A program made the translations under genes and the position numbers. A DNA stretch of 64,000 nt. It comes from DATAZK01 sp963731205. GTDB taxonomy: Bacteria > Actinomycetota > Actinomycetes > Frankiales > Frankiaceae. Below the pieces are notes generated by a model. The model had not been told where the DNA came from, searched no databases, and saw nothing but the letters and a program-made list of their open reading frames with translations. Below are positions 47,161-56,502 of this stretch, piece after piece (position 1 is the stretch's first letter; each line of letters begins with the position of its first letter). The stretch is taken from positions 930,001-994,000 of the forward strand of contig CAVSUJ010000001.1 in NCBI GenBank assembly GCA_963731205.1. The letters are read 5' to 3'.

Positions 47161-47190
47161 CGCGATGACTCGCGATGACATGCGATGACA
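47161..47190 (+). repeat. Three 10-bp direct repeats between mraZ and rsmH
   Basis: CGCGATGACT, CGCGATGACA and TGCGATGACA lie head to tail at 47161-47190 in the 211-bp mraZ-rsmH gap. The rest of the gap shows no gene. Period matches one helical turn; function unknown. Confidence 0.75.
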
Positions 47191-47222
47191 TAGGCGGACT
47201 GGGCGGATTGCATGTCCAGTGC

Positions 47223-47654
47223 TCAGAGAACCCCGGGCAGCACCTCCTCCTGGAGCTCGGCGAAACGAACGTCATTGCCGGCCTCCCAGTCGTCGAACGA
47301 GGTGGCATTCCAGATCTCGAAGCGCGCATTGGTGCCGACGACGACGCAATCGCGCTCGAGACCGGCGTAGTCGCGCAACGAGGCGGGAACCGTGACCCGA
47401 CCCTGCTTGTCGGGGACCTCCAGCGACGCCGAACCGAAGAACGTGCGCTGGTAATTACGGAGCGCCTGTGAGCCGACCGGAGCGTCGCGCAAGGCGTCGC
47501 CGAGCCGCGTGAAAGCCGCGGCTGTGTACCCGTAAAGGCAGCGGTCCTGCCCCTTGGTCAGCACGACGCCCTCCGCCAGTTCGTCACGAAAACGGGCGGG
47601 GAATGCCAGCCGGCCCTTCTCGTCGAGTCGCGGCCGGTGAGTGCCAAGAAACAC
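47223..47654 (-). CDS. mraZ: Transcriptional regulator MraZ
   Basis: 143 residues, two AbrB-like swapped-hairpin motifs: the first DEKGRLAFPARFRDEL, the second DKQGRVTVPASLRDYAGL. MraZ forms a ring and represses its own operon by binding repeats upstream. First gene of the division cluster; its operator lies just upstream at 47703-47738. Confidence 0.97.
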   Translation of the reverse strand: MFLGTHRPRLDEKGRLAFPARFRDELAEGVVLTKGQDRCLYGYTAAAFTRLGDALRDAPVGSQALRNYQRTFFGSASLEVPDKQGRVTVPASLRDYAGLERDCVVVGTNARFEIWNATSFDDWEAGNDVRFAELQEEVLPGVL

Positions 47655-47702
47655 AGCACACCTCCACCCGGCGGCGTCAGCAACGCCAGATCAGCCTTTA
47701 CT

Positions 47703-47738
47703 CCCCACGACCACCCACTCTACCCCACTTCTCCCCTC
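47703..47738 (-). promoter_or_regulatory. MraZ operator (direct GTGGG repeats, 10-bp period)
   Basis: On the minus strand GTGGG occurs three times with exact 10-bp spacing (plus-strand CCCAC ending at 47708, 47718 and 47728), with a fourth degenerate copy (CCCTC, ending 47738). This is the arrangement known for MraZ-binding sites upstream of mraZ. It lies about 50-85 bp before the mraZ start, in position to overlap the promoter. Confidence 0.85.
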
Positions 47739-47800
47739 ATGACCATGGTTTCCCTCGCTGGCGAGGCCCTGGGCGCCCCGAACCGGGAGAAGATGGGCGG

Positions 47801-48310
47801 GTGACCGAAGTGGTGGACGGGGCGACCGGCGGGGTTCGCGCCGCCGAGCCCGCCTTGGAATGGCGCGCTCCGGCCCGGCGCCTGCTGGGTTTGCGCCGCC
47901 TGCAGGTCCGCCTGAGCGCCGTCGTGCTACTCGCCGGGGCAGGGGTCAGCGCGGCCTTCTTCCCGCTGGCCGGGCTCGTTGCGCTGGGCGCCGTCGTTGT
48001 GGTCTATGTGGCCGCCGAAGTGACGATCCTGCGGCGGTTCCAGGCCTGGGGTTACGCCGAGCGGGCCGAGGATCTGCTGGTGCGGCGTGGGGTGCTGGTG
48101 CGCCGGCTCTCGGTCGTCCCGTACGGGCGCATGCAATTCGTCGACGTCGTCGCCGGTCCGCTGGAGCGCCGGTGGGGTCTGGCCACGGTGCGCCTGCACA
48201 CCGCGGCAGCGGCCAGTGACGCGCGGGTGCCCGGGCTGCCGACCTCCGAAGCCGAGCGCTTGCGCGACCGGCTGGCCATGCTCGGGGAATCGCGGGCCGC
48301 CGGGCTGTGA
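47801..48310 (+). CDS. PH domain membrane protein, YdbS-like
   Basis: 169 residues from GTG 47801. Two helices (VVLLAGAGVSAAFFPLAG, LVALGAVVVVYVAAEV) followed by a bacterial PH (bPH2) domain with LLVRRGVLVRRLSVVPYGRMQFVDV and LERRWGLATVRLHTA. Pairs with the next gene, overlapping it by GTGA, as ydbS-ydbT pairs do in Bacillus. YdbST-type proteins have been linked to resistance to bacteriocins; role here unknown. Confidence 0.9.
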   Translation: MTEVVDGATGGVRAAEPALEWRAPARRLLGLRRLQVRLSAVVLLAGAGVSAAFFPLAGLVALGAVVVVYVAAEVTILRRFQAWGYAERAEDLLVRRGVLVRRLSVVPYGRMQFVDVVAGPLERRWGLATVRLHTAAAASDARVPGLPTSEAERLRDRLAMLGESRAAGL

Positions 48311-49707
48311 GTGACGGATTCCCTGCAGGCACGGCCATTCCAAGGGTCGCGGCACCGCAACGGACAGCACCGCCAGGAACGGATTGGAGCCGGCTGCATC
48401 CGCTGACGCCGGTCTTGCGCGGCTGGCGGGCGCTCGGCCTGGTGGCTGCCATCACGGCGCAGGACGGCCTGCGCCGTGGGGGGTTTTCCAGCACCCAGTT
48501 CTTGCTGATCGTCGTCATCGTGCTGCCGGTGTCGGCGCTCGCCGGTTACTTGTCGTGGCTGCGCCGGCGCTGGCGCGTCGAGGGTGGCGACCTGCGGCTG
48601 GAGTACGGCATCTTCACTCGCAAGAGCCGCCGGGTGCCGCTGGCCAGGCTGCAGGCGATCGATGTCGTACGCCCACTGATCGCCCGTGCCCTCGGGCTCG
48701 CCGAACTGCGCATCGAAGTGGTCGGACACGGCAGCGGTGAAGCCAATCTCGCCTACCTGACCGAGGACGAGGCGCTGACGGTCCGGGCTCATCTGCTCGA
48801 CCTCGCCCACCGCCCCGTGGGCGCGCCCGCGCAAGCACCGCCCCCGGAAGCTGCGCCGCTGGCACCCGGGGCCCCGGCGTGGGGGGCGCAGGACGAGGCC
48901 ATGCTCGCCGCCGTGCCGGCGTCCCGGTTCGTCCTGTCGCTACTGCTTTCGTCCACGGGCGCATTCGCTGCACTGTTCGCGGCCGCCATCGCGGTCGCGA
49001 CGCTCGTCACCCCGGCCGCTGCCGGGGCCATCGTCGCGGCGATGCTGCCCATCGGAGCAACCCTCTACTACAAGTTCACCGTCGAGTTCGGGTTTACGGT
49101 TTCGCTCTCACCGCAAGGCGTCCGGCTCAAGCACGGGATGCTCGACACCCGGCACCAGACCGTCCCGCGCGGCCGGGTACAGGCCATCCGCGTCGTGGAG
49201 CCGTTCCTCTGGCGTCGCCTCGGATGGATGCGGCTGGAGGTCGACGTCGCCGGCTATCGCAACAGGGGCGCAGGCGGGAGAGAGGAACGCGCGGCCATCG
49301 GCGTACTGATCCCGGTCGCGCCACGGGCGGAGGCCGAGCGACTGATCGAGACCGTGCTCCCGGGGCTGCGGCTGGAGTCGATCCGGCTGACCAAGCCGCC
49401 GCCGCGGGCCCGGTGGCGCGCACCGCTGTCCTACCAGTTCCTGGCGGGCGCCTTCGACCATGGCTGGTCGGTGACCACGTACGGACGTATCCGCCGGATC
49501 ACCGATGTCGTCCCGCAGGACAAGTTGCAGAGTGTGCGGCTGGTCGCCGGGCCGTTGGAGCGCCGGTTGCGGCTCGCGACCGTCCACCTCGACACCGCGG
49601 GACGCAACGTGCACGCCGCCTTTCGGCACCGCGACGAGCGGGAGGCGGCCGAGCTCACCGACGCGCTCGCCGCCGTCGCCCGCACAGCGAGGTCGTACAA
49701 CCGATAG
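48307..49707 (+). CDS. PH domain membrane protein, YdbT-like
   Basis: 466 residues. Tandem bPH2 units: EYGIFTRKSRRVPLARLQAIDVV, KHGMLDTRHQTVPRGRVQAIRVV and TTYGRIRRITDVVPQDKLQSVRLV, each after hydrophobic helices. GTG start overlaps the YdbS-like gene by 4 bases, so the two are coupled. Function unknown beyond membrane location. Confidence 0.9.
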   Translation: MSDGFPAGTAIPRVAAPQRTAPPGTDWSRLHPLTPVLRGWRALGLVAAITAQDGLRRGGFSSTQFLLIVVIVLPVSALAGYLSWLRRRWRVEGGDLRLEYGIFTRKSRRVPLARLQAIDVVRPLIARALGLAELRIEVVGHGSGEANLAYLTEDEALTVRAHLLDLAHRPVGAPAQAPPPEAAPLAPGAPAWGAQDEAMLAAVPASRFVLSLLLSSTGAFAALFAAAIAVATLVTPAAAGAIVAAMLPIGATLYYKFTVEFGFTVSLSPQGVRLKHGMLDTRHQTVPRGRVQAIRVVEPFLWRRLGWMRLEVDVAGYRNRGAGGREERAAIGVLIPVAPRAEAERLIETVLPGLRLESIRLTKPPPRARWRAPLSYQFLAGAFDHGWSVTTYGRIRRITDVVPQDKLQSVRLVAGPLERRLRLATVHLDTAGRNVHAAFRHRDEREAAELTDALAAVARTARSYNR

Positions 49708-49852
49708 CCAGGTGCGCACGTCCAGGAAGGCGACACACAATTGGGGACGGGTGGTGGGTACGTGTGGACCGCAGTCTGTGGAGACCGCGCGCGGGGCCGA
49801 GCCGAGGCAGGCACACTGTTGAGACTGGAATGCAGGTACCTGGAGGTACGCG

Positions 49853-50878
49853 GTGGTTGATCCGTTGCCCGTAGTGGGCCGGAGCTGGCCGCGCGGCGCA
49901 CCCGAGTCGCGCCCTGATGTCGAGACGGTCGGCGCGGTCGGTGAGCGGATGCTCGAGGCGATCGAGACCGTCATCGACGGCAAGGCCGCGGTGATCCGCA
50001 CCGCCCTGGTCGTGCTGTTCGCCGAGGGCCACCTGCTCATCGAAGACGTTCCGGGCGTCGGCAAGACCATGCTGGCCAAGGCGCTTGCGGCGTCGATGTC
50101 CGGCACCGTCCGGCGCATCCAGTTCACGCCCGACCTGCTGCCGAGCGACGTCACCGGCGTCAGCGTCTACGAGCCCGAGCGCCACGTCTTCGAGTTCCGT
50201 CCCGGAGCCGTCTTCGCCAATGTCGTGATCGGCGACGAGATCAACCGGGCGAGCCCCAAGACCCAGTCGGCGCTGCTGGAATGCATGGAGGAGCGCCAGG
50301 TCACGGTTGACGGTGTCACGTACACGATGGAGCCGCCCTTCTTCGTCGTCGCCACCCAGAACCCGGTCGAGATGGAGGGCACCTACCCGCTGCCGGAAGC
50401 TCAGCGCGACCGGTTCACCGCACAGGTGGCGATGGGCTATCCGTCCGGCGACGCGGAACTCGCCATGCTCGACAGCCACGCCGGCGGCGAGCCGCTGCAG
50501 GATCTGGAGCCCGTAACGACGGCGGCGGAGGTCGCCGAGCTGACGGGTGTCGTGCGGCAGGTCCATGTCGCCGACGACGTCCGGCGCTACGTGGTCGACC
50601 TCGTGACCGCTTCCCGGCGTCATCCGGAGCTGCGCCTGGGCGCCTCGCCGCGGGCCGGCCTGCAGCTGCTGCGCACCGCCCGCGCGGCCGCCGCACTCGA
50701 GGGCCGCGCCTACGTGCTGCCCGACGACGTGCAGGCGCTCGCCGGCGCCGTGCTCTCCCACCGGCTCTTGCTGAGCCCGGAGGCTGCGGCCAACCGGCGC
50801 CAGCCCTACGACATCGTCAACGAGCTGGTGGCCCGGGTACCGTTGCCCGGCCCGGGCGCGCTTCGCCGGGGTCGCTGA
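49853..50878 (+). CDS. MoxR-family AAA+ ATPase
   Basis: 341 residues from GTG 49853, with GGAGG seven bases upstream. Walker A EDVPGVGKTMLAKALA, Walker B VVIGDEINRASPKTQSALLECMEE, sensor 1 VVATQNPVEMEGTYPLPEAQRDRF. MoxR ATPases act as chaperones for vWA/DUF58 proteins. It leads an operon with a DUF58 gene (4 bp later) and a transglutaminase-like gene. The 145 bp upstream hold no other gene. Confidence 0.95.
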   Translation: MVDPLPVVGRSWPRGAPESRPDVETVGAVGERMLEAIETVIDGKAAVIRTALVVLFAEGHLLIEDVPGVGKTMLAKALAASMSGTVRRIQFTPDLLPSDVTGVSVYEPERHVFEFRPGAVFANVVIGDEINRASPKTQSALLECMEERQVTVDGVTYTMEPPFFVVATQNPVEMEGTYPLPEAQRDRFTAQVAMGYPSGDAELAMLDSHAGGEPLQDLEPVTTAAEVAELTGVVRQVHVADDVRRYVVDLVTASRRHPELRLGASPRAGLQLLRTARAAAALEGRAYVLPDDVQALAGAVLSHRLLLSPEAAANRRQPYDIVNELVARVPLPGPGALRRGR

Positions 50879-50881
50879 CCG

Positions 50882-52198
50882 GTGCCGGAGCACCAGTCCC
50901 AGCGGCGCGGCCATGTCCGGCTCGCACTCGCCGGGCTGACCGGGCGCGGAAGGACCTTCATCGCGGCCGGGATCACCTGCCTCGCCGGAGGCGTCGCGCT
51001 GGACCAGCGCGACCTGGTCCGCGTGGGCATCCTGGTGCTCGCCCTCCCGATCACGGCCGCCGTCTATCTGACTCGGGCGCGTTACCGGATCGCGGCCCAT
51101 CGCCATCTCGACCGCACCCGCACCCCGGTCGGCAGCGTGGTCCGGGTGGAACTCGAAGTCCGAAATGCGTCCAGGATGACGACCCCGCTGTTGCTCGCCC
51201 AGGACGCGCTCCCTCCCGAACTCGGCGCCGCCGAGGGCGAGGGCGCCCGGTTCGTCCTTCCGCGCATTCCTGCTGCGGGTCAGACCACGGTGAGCTACGG
51301 GGTGCGTCCGGTACGCCGGGGCCGCTACACGATCGGTCCGCTGTCGGTGCGGCTGGCCGACCCGTTCGGTTTCTGCCAGATCCTGCGTACGTTCGCCGTC
51401 ACGGCGAAGGTCAGCGTCCTGCCGGGGATCACTCCGCTGCGCATCAGCCGGCTCGGTGGCCAATGGAGTCTGGGCGGCGAGAGCCGCCAGCGCGGCATCA
51501 CGACCGGCGGCGAGCAGGACGTGACCACCCGCCCTTACCGGCCGGGCGATGACCGTCGCCGGGTGCACTGGCGCACGACCGCACGGACCGGCGAGCTGAG
51601 CGTGCGCCGCGAGGAGCAGCCTTGGCAGAGCCGGGCCACCGTGTTGCTCGACACCCGATTCTCGGTGCACAGCCCTGGCAGCAGATCCGAATCGTTCGAG
51701 TACGCGGTCTCGGCCGCCGCCTCCATCGCGGCAGCCATGATCAACGGCGGCTACGGCGTGCGGCTCGTCGACGATCTGGGTGCGGTACTCGCCGAATCAC
51801 GCAGTTCCGGCGCCGACGCCGGCTTCGGGGTGATGGACGCGCTGGCCGACGTGGAGCGCCGTCACAACACGACCCTGCTGCCGCTGGCGACGCGCCTCGG
51901 TGGTGACGCCGGCGATCCGGACTCGGTGATCGCCGTCCTGGGGGGCGTCAGCTCAGGCGACGTGAGTGCACTGACCCGGGCGGCGAGCAGGAGTACCCGC
52001 TGCCTGTGCGTGCTCGTGGACTCGCCGGCCTGGACCGGCAGGAGCGGGCCGCCGTCCGAGGCCGTCATCGCCGGACGCGATCTGCTGTACCGCTCCGGTT
52101 GGTCGGCGGTGATCGCGGGTCCGGGGAGCAGCCTGGAGATGCTGTGGCAGGAGCTGCACAGCGTCGACCGGTTGCAATCGCGGCGGTGGGTCGGATGA
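50882..52198 (+). CDS. DUF58 protein (MoxR partner)
   Basis: 438 residues. Two N-terminal helices (FIAAGITCLAGGVAL, ILVLALPITAAVYL), a beta-rich region and the DUF58 hallmark TTRPYRPGDDRRRVHWRTTARTGELSVRREE in the middle. A vWA-like fold follows. Likely membrane-bound client or partner of the MoxR ATPase. Its stop overlaps the next start by 4 bases (ATGA). Confidence 0.92.
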   Translation: MPEHQSQRRGHVRLALAGLTGRGRTFIAAGITCLAGGVALDQRDLVRVGILVLALPITAAVYLTRARYRIAAHRHLDRTRTPVGSVVRVELEVRNASRMTTPLLLAQDALPPELGAAEGEGARFVLPRIPAAGQTTVSYGVRPVRRGRYTIGPLSVRLADPFGFCQILRTFAVTAKVSVLPGITPLRISRLGGQWSLGGESRQRGITTGGEQDVTTRPYRPGDDRRRVHWRTTARTGELSVRREEQPWQSRATVLLDTRFSVHSPGSRSESFEYAVSAAASIAAAMINGGYGVRLVDDLGAVLAESRSSGADAGFGVMDALADVERRHNTTLLPLATRLGGDAGDPDSVIAVLGGVSSGDVSALTRAASRSTRCLCVLVDSPAWTGRSGPPSEAVIAGRDLLYRSGWSAVIAGPGSSLEMLWQELHSVDRLQSRRWVG

Positions 52199-54636
52199 GC
52201 GGCACCGGAGTCGGGCTGCGCGAGCCGCCGAGCCCGCCGCCCCCGGCACCGGCGGCTCGCTGGACGCCTCCACCGGCGCCGGTGCAAGCCCGAGCAGACT
52301 TGAAGATCCCGATTCCGGTCCTGGCCGGGTTCGCCACCTTCTGCACCTCGCTCTGCCTGGGCAACCTCTTCGACGGACTGCGCTGGTGGCTCCTGCCGGT
52401 GACGGGGGCCATCATCGTCGCCGGACTGGCCGGAGAACTGGCCCGGCGCGTGCGTCCGCTCCTGGTCGTCATGCCACTCGTCTATCTGGTCGCGGGCTGG
52501 GTTTACGTCATTGCGGTCTCGACGCACGGCTCGCCGTTCAGCTCCAAGATCAGCCTCGCGCCGTGGGGCACCACCTGGAGCGCCCTGCGTTCACTGGCGA
52601 ATTCGGGCTCCAGCGACATCCACGCACTGAGCGTGCCGGTTCCCCAGCGTCCGGGCTTCCTGTTCCTCACCGTCGCCGGGGTGTACCTGATTGCCGCGCT
52701 GGTCGACGCGATCGCCGTGGCCCTGCAGCGTCCCGCGGCGGCAGGCCTGCCGTTGCTGGCACTGCTCGCCGTCCCGGCGGCGGTCGTCGACCGCGGCGTC
52801 GGGCTGCTCGCCTTCCTGGCCGCCTGCTTCGCCTACATCTCGCTGCTGCTCGCGTCTGGGCGGAGAAAGCTCACGAGCTGGGCCAAGTTGCCTCCGGGCT
52901 CCTCCTCGACCATCCGAAGGGTGACGGGGGCTAACGGTCGTCGTATCGGCGCCACCGCCGTGGTGGCGGCACTCCTGCTCGCCGTGTTCATCCCGCGCTA
53001 CAACGGGATCGCCCGCCAGCACCGCGGCGGCGACGGTTCGGGATCGGCGACGGTGATCGAACCGGTCGTCACGCTTGCGCAGCAGCTGCACAGCAGCGTG
53101 AAGCAAACGCTGCTGACCGTGCGTACGACCACTCCCGAATACCTGCGCCTGACGGCCCTGGAGCATTTCGACGGGGAGACGTTCACCCTCGGCTCGCTCA
53201 CCGCAGGCGCCGACGCCAAGGTCTCCCGTGGCCTGCCCGCCGTCGCGCCCGGACCGACGCAGCGCGTCGACGCGACGGTCGACGTGAGTCCCGCGCTGCA
53301 TCAGCGCTACCTGCCGGTGCCGTACGAGCCGACCAAGGTCGATGTCGCCGGCGACTGGCGGCTCGCCGGGCGCAACTTCACGATCTTCTCCGCGCAGACC
53401 GACACCTCGGGAGCGCACTACACGGTGACCTCTCAGGTCGCCGATCCCACTCCGGAATCACTGCGGGCCGATTCCGTCGGAGGTGCGGTCCCGTCGGATG
53501 TGGCGCCGAGCACCGAGTTGCCCGCCGACCTGCCGGTGACGGTGAACCAGCTGGCCCAGAAGCTGACCTCCGGCCTGTTGACCGAATACGACCGAGCAGC
53601 AGCCATCCAGGCCTATCTGCGAGGCCCGCTTTTCCGCTACGACCTGAACGGGGCGCCGACCGGCAAGGACGCGCTCTCCCAGTTCCTGTTCGTCACCCAC
53701 CGCGGATACTGCGAGCAGTTCGCCGGCGCGATGGTGGTGCTCGCCCGCACCCTGGGAATCCCGGCCCGGGTGGCGGTGGGATTCACCCCGGGCACTCTCC
53801 AGGGCGATGGCACCTGGGTGATCACCAACCATGACGCCCACTCCTGGCCGGAGCTGTGGTTCCCGCAGGCGGGATGGGTCCGGTTCGAGCCCACCCCGCG
53901 CGACGCGAGCACCAAGCCACCGGCGTACACGGTGCCGCCCGCCGGCAGCGAGAAGACCACCCCGACCCCCACGCCCTCGGCCGGACAAAGTGCGACCCCC
54001 ACCCCGAGCGCGGTAGGCGGCCCGACCAAGCAGGAGAGCGCTGCACCGGTCGTGGGCAGCGGGGGCGGCGGCCACGGCGGTGACGGCATCGTCGTCGATT
54101 GGCTCATCGGCATCGCAGCTACGGTCGCTCTGCTGCTCCTGCCGGCCGGGGTGCGCCGGCAGCGACGGCGCCGTCGGATCCGGGCACCCGGAAATGCGCC
54201 GGCGGCGCTCTGGGCCGAGATCCTCGACACCGCCCTCGATCTCGGGCTCCCGGCTGCACCGCACCTTTCGCCGCGCCGGCTGGTGCAGTTCTGGTCGCGC
54301 CGCCCGACTGGCGAGCGCAGCATGCCCGACATCACCCGGGCGGCAATCATGGACGTCGCCTATGCGCAGGAGCTGGACCGCTACGCAGGTGGATCGGCGA
54401 CCCTGCCCCGGGACGCAGCACGGCACCTTCCTGACGCGCTCAAGGCGTGGGAACGCTCGGGCAGCAGCCAGGCGCGGTGGCGGGCCATGCTGGCGCCGCA
54501 GTCGGTCTTGGTCGGCTGGTCGGGCATGCTGGCGCGCTGGCGCAGCCGGCTCACCGCACCCGCCTGGCTCCCCGACTGGATGCGGCGGATCACAAGGATT
54601 CGGCTTCGCCGGCCGGCGAGCGGCCAGCAGGCCTGA
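52195..54636 (+). CDS. Transglutaminase-like membrane protein (TgpA family)
   Basis: 813 residues from ATG 52195. N-terminal helices (about residues 35-260), then an extracytoplasmic transglutaminase-like domain with catalytic Cys in HRGYCEQFAGAMVVLARTLGIPAR, His in NHDAHSWPELW and the third residue in FEPTPRD. A Thr/Pro linker, one more helix (IGIAATVALLLLPAGV) and a cytoplasmic DUF4129-like end follow. Completes the MoxR-DUF58-transglutaminase operon found across actinobacteria. Confidence 0.92.
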   Translation: MSGTGVGLREPPSPPPPAPAARWTPPPAPVQARADLKIPIPVLAGFATFCTSLCLGNLFDGLRWWLLPVTGAIIVAGLAGELARRVRPLLVVMPLVYLVAGWVYVIAVSTHGSPFSSKISLAPWGTTWSALRSLANSGSSDIHALSVPVPQRPGFLFLTVAGVYLIAALVDAIAVALQRPAAAGLPLLALLAVPAAVVDRGVGLLAFLAACFAYISLLLASGRRKLTSWAKLPPGSSSTIRRVTGANGRRIGATAVVAALLLAVFIPRYNGIARQHRGGDGSGSATVIEPVVTLAQQLHSSVKQTLLTVRTTTPEYLRLTALEHFDGETFTLGSLTAGADAKVSRGLPAVAPGPTQRVDATVDVSPALHQRYLPVPYEPTKVDVAGDWRLAGRNFTIFSAQTDTSGAHYTVTSQVADPTPESLRADSVGGAVPSDVAPSTELPADLPVTVNQLAQKLTSGLLTEYDRAAAIQAYLRGPLFRYDLNGAPTGKDALSQFLFVTHRGYCEQFAGAMVVLARTLGIPARVAVGFTPGTLQGDGTWVITNHDAHSWPELWFPQAGWVRFEPTPRDASTKPPAYTVPPAGSEKTTPTPTPSAGQSATPTPSAVGGPTKQESAAPVVGSGGGGHGGDGIVVDWLIGIAATVALLLLPAGVRRQRRRRRIRAPGNAPAALWAEILDTALDLGLPAAPHLSPRRLVQFWSRRPTGERSMPDITRAAIMDVAYAQELDRYAGGSATLPRDAARHLPDALKAWERSGSSQARWRAMLAPQSVLVGWSGMLARWRSRLTAPAWLPDWMRRITRIRLRRPASGQQA

Positions 54637-54676
54637 GGTTCAGCTGAGTTCAGCAGCCTGCAGTTCAGTCAGCCCT

Positions 54677-54695
54677 GCAGGTTCAGCAGACCTGC
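54677..54695. terminator. Hairpin between convergent genes
   Basis: GCAGGT-TCAGCAG-ACCTGC is a perfect 6-bp stem with a 7-base loop, between the transglutaminase gene and the convergent DUF3040 gene. No U-run on either strand, so it is at best a weak or Rho-assisted terminator. The 54637-54714 gap is also rich in TTCAGC copies. Confidence 0.45.
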
Positions 54696-54714
54696 GGATC
54701 AACAGCTCGGCGGA

Positions 54715-55119
54715 TCAGCGGTCGCGATCTTCCCAACGACGCTGCCAGCGCTCCTGGGCACGCTCGGAGACCGACCGCCGAGACCTCGGCCCACGCGAAC
54801 GATTGGACCGGGCATCAGGATCAGGCCGACCGCCCAGGCGACGCAGATCGCCCGAACCGCGGAGCGCGGCGAGAAGCATGACAATGAATCCGACGAGACC
54901 CAGCACGATGCTGACAGCGCCAGCACTCGAGCTGATCACCACTGCGGAGACCAGCACACCAAGCCCGACGATGAACAGGGCGGTGGAGCGCCAGAGGCGC
55001 CGCAGAGCGTAGGTGCGCGGGTTTATCGAACGAACAGTGCTGACCAATTTGGGGTCGTCGGCGTAGAGCTCTCGCTCGATCTGCTCGAGCAGACGCTGCT
55101 CATGCTCTGAGAGCGGCAT
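54715..55119 (-). CDS. DUF3040 two-helix membrane protein
   Basis: 134 residues from ATG 55119, with GGGAGGAG six bases upstream. N-terminal MPLSEHEQRLLEQIERELYADDP is the DUF3040 signature; two helices (ALFIVGLGVLVSAVVI, VSIVLGLVGFIVMLLAAL) and a very basic Arg-rich tail follow. Function unknown. Lies after dinB in the same orientation, as in many actinobacteria. Confidence 0.93.
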   Translation of the reverse strand: MPLSEHEQRLLEQIERELYADDPKLVSTVRSINPRTYALRRLWRSTALFIVGLGVLVSAVVISSSAGAVSIVLGLVGFIVMLLAALRGSGDLRRLGGRPDPDARSNRSRGPRSRRSVSERAQERWQRRWEDRDR

Positions 55120-55145
55120 CCGCGCTCCTCCCACACCAACGTTTC

Positions 55146-55164
55146 AGACCCCGAGAGGGGGTCT
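55146..55164 (+). terminator. GC hairpin followed by T-rich tail (plus strand)
   Basis: AGACCCC-GAGAG-GGGGTCT is a perfect 7-bp stem followed by TCTT on the plus strand. No plus-strand gene ends nearby, so it may instead fold in the DUF3040 5' leader, 27 bases before its start on the minus strand. Confidence 0.5.
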
Positions 55165-55347
55165 TCTTAGAATAGAACTTCGGCACGACGGACGATAGTC
55201 GCAAGCCCTGGCAGTGAGGCAACTTTCACCAACGACGGAAACCGACCGTACGAACCCTCGACCTTCGCCCATCGCCGCAGGTTGCTCACTATTGCTAGCG
55301 ATTTTTCGGATGGACTCCCAGGACCCGGATCGCGGCTTCCGGAACGC

Positions 55348-56502
55348 CTAGGGCGGCGACCGCCCCGGGGGGTCGAGCAGCGACGCCGGGCGCACCGATC
55401 CTGACCCGAACCGGGCCGAGGCCCGATCGACGGCGCGGTCAGCCTCGCGCCATCCCAGCTCCCTCTCCCCCAGCATCTGCTGGCGAGTGACCTTTGCGGA
55501 CGTGACGAGGCTTTCCGCCCGCACCCCGACCAAGCGCAGACGGGCGCGCTGCAGGCCGAGCTTGAGGAACAGTTCGCGGACGACCTCGTAGATCTCCCGT
55601 CCGGTATCGGTGGCCTGCGCGAGCGTGCGGGAGCGCGTGATGGTCGTGAAGTCGGCGAAGCGCACCTTCAAGGTCAGGGTGCGGGCTGCGTACTCCTGCT
55701 CGCGCAGCCGGGCCGCGGTGCGTTCGGAGAGCCTGAGCACCTCGCGCAGCACGACCTCGGGATCATCGACATCGCGCGCGAAAGTCTCTTCAGAACCGAT
55801 GCTTTTGTCCGGTTCGGTAGGAATGACCCTCCGCTCGTCACGTCCCCATGCCAGCGCGGACAGATGCGTACCCGTGCCGAGGCCGAGCGCCCGCTGCAAA
55901 GTCTCGAGGGGTATCTGGGCAATGTCGCCGACCGTGCGCAGCCCGAGCTGGTGCAGCGCCTCGGCGGTGCGCTCCCCCACGCCCCAGAGCGCCTCGACGG
56001 GCAGCGGATGCAGGAACGCGATGACCCCGTCGGCCGGAACGACCAGCAACCCGTCGGGTTTGCCCCGCGCCGAAGCCAGCTTGGCGACGAACTTGCTGGG
56101 AGCGACGCCCACCGTGCACGTGAGCTGCTGCTCGTCCCAGATCCGGGCGCGGATCCATTCCGCGATCTGCGCCGGCCGCCCGAGCCGCCGCAGCGCCCCG
56201 CGGACGTCGAGGAACGCCTCGTCGAGCGAGAGCGGCTCGACGAGCGGGGTGACCGAACGGAAGATCTCCATGATCCCGGCGGATGCCTCGCTGTAGCGGC
56301 CGAATCTCGGGGAGATGACCACCGCCTGCGGGCACAGCCGGCGGGCCCGCATCATCGGCATGGCGCTGCGAACCCCGTATTCGCGCGCCTCATACGTCGC
56401 GGAGAGCACCACGCCGCGACTGCCGCCGCCACCCACGATGACCGGCTGGCCCTGAAGCTCCGGTCGTGATCGCAGCTCCACCGACGCGTAGAACGCGTCC
56501 AT
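55348..56502 (-). CDS. dinB: DNA polymerase IV DinB, true start unclear
   Basis: 384 residues from ATG 56502. Y-family motifs: YEAREYGVRSAMPM, LSLDEAFLDV with catalytic Asp-Glu, CTVGVAPSKFVAKLAS and the C-terminal little-finger region. The first catalytic Asp belongs to CPILHVDMDAF, which lies upstream of this ATG. Its frame has no ATG, GTG or TTG before a stop; only CTG 56553 is available. The neighbouring frame offers GTG 56563 (MSRPDQLR...) that would join if one base in the C-run at about 56536-56541 were absent. So the annotated start is probably wrong or a 1-base indel is present. It follows the methyltransferase by 13 bp (from GTG 56563). Confidence 0.85.
   Translation of the reverse strand: MDAFYASVELRSRPELQGQPVIVGGGGSRGVVLSATYEAREYGVRSAMPMMRARRLCPQAVVISPRFGRYSEASAGIMEIFRSVTPLVEPLSLDEAFLDVRGALRRLGRPAQIAEWIRARIWDEQQLTCTVGVAPSKFVAKLASARGKPDGLLVVPADGVIAFLHPLPVEALWGVGERTAEALHQLGLRTVGDIAQIPLETLQRALGLGTGTHLSALAWGRDERRVIPTEPDKSIGSEETFARDVDDPEVVLREVLRLSERTAARLREQEYAARTLTLKVRFADFTTITRSRTLAQATDTGREIYEVVRELFLKLGLQRARLRLVGVRAESLVTSAKVTRQQMLGERELGWREADRAVDRASARFGSGSVRPASLLDPPGRSPP

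Noticed and set aside
49655..51670. 671-codon open frame on the minus strand opposite the MoxR and DUF58 genes
   Set aside because: Shadow frame; no start signal and the opposite strand has clear AAA+ and DUF58 motifs.
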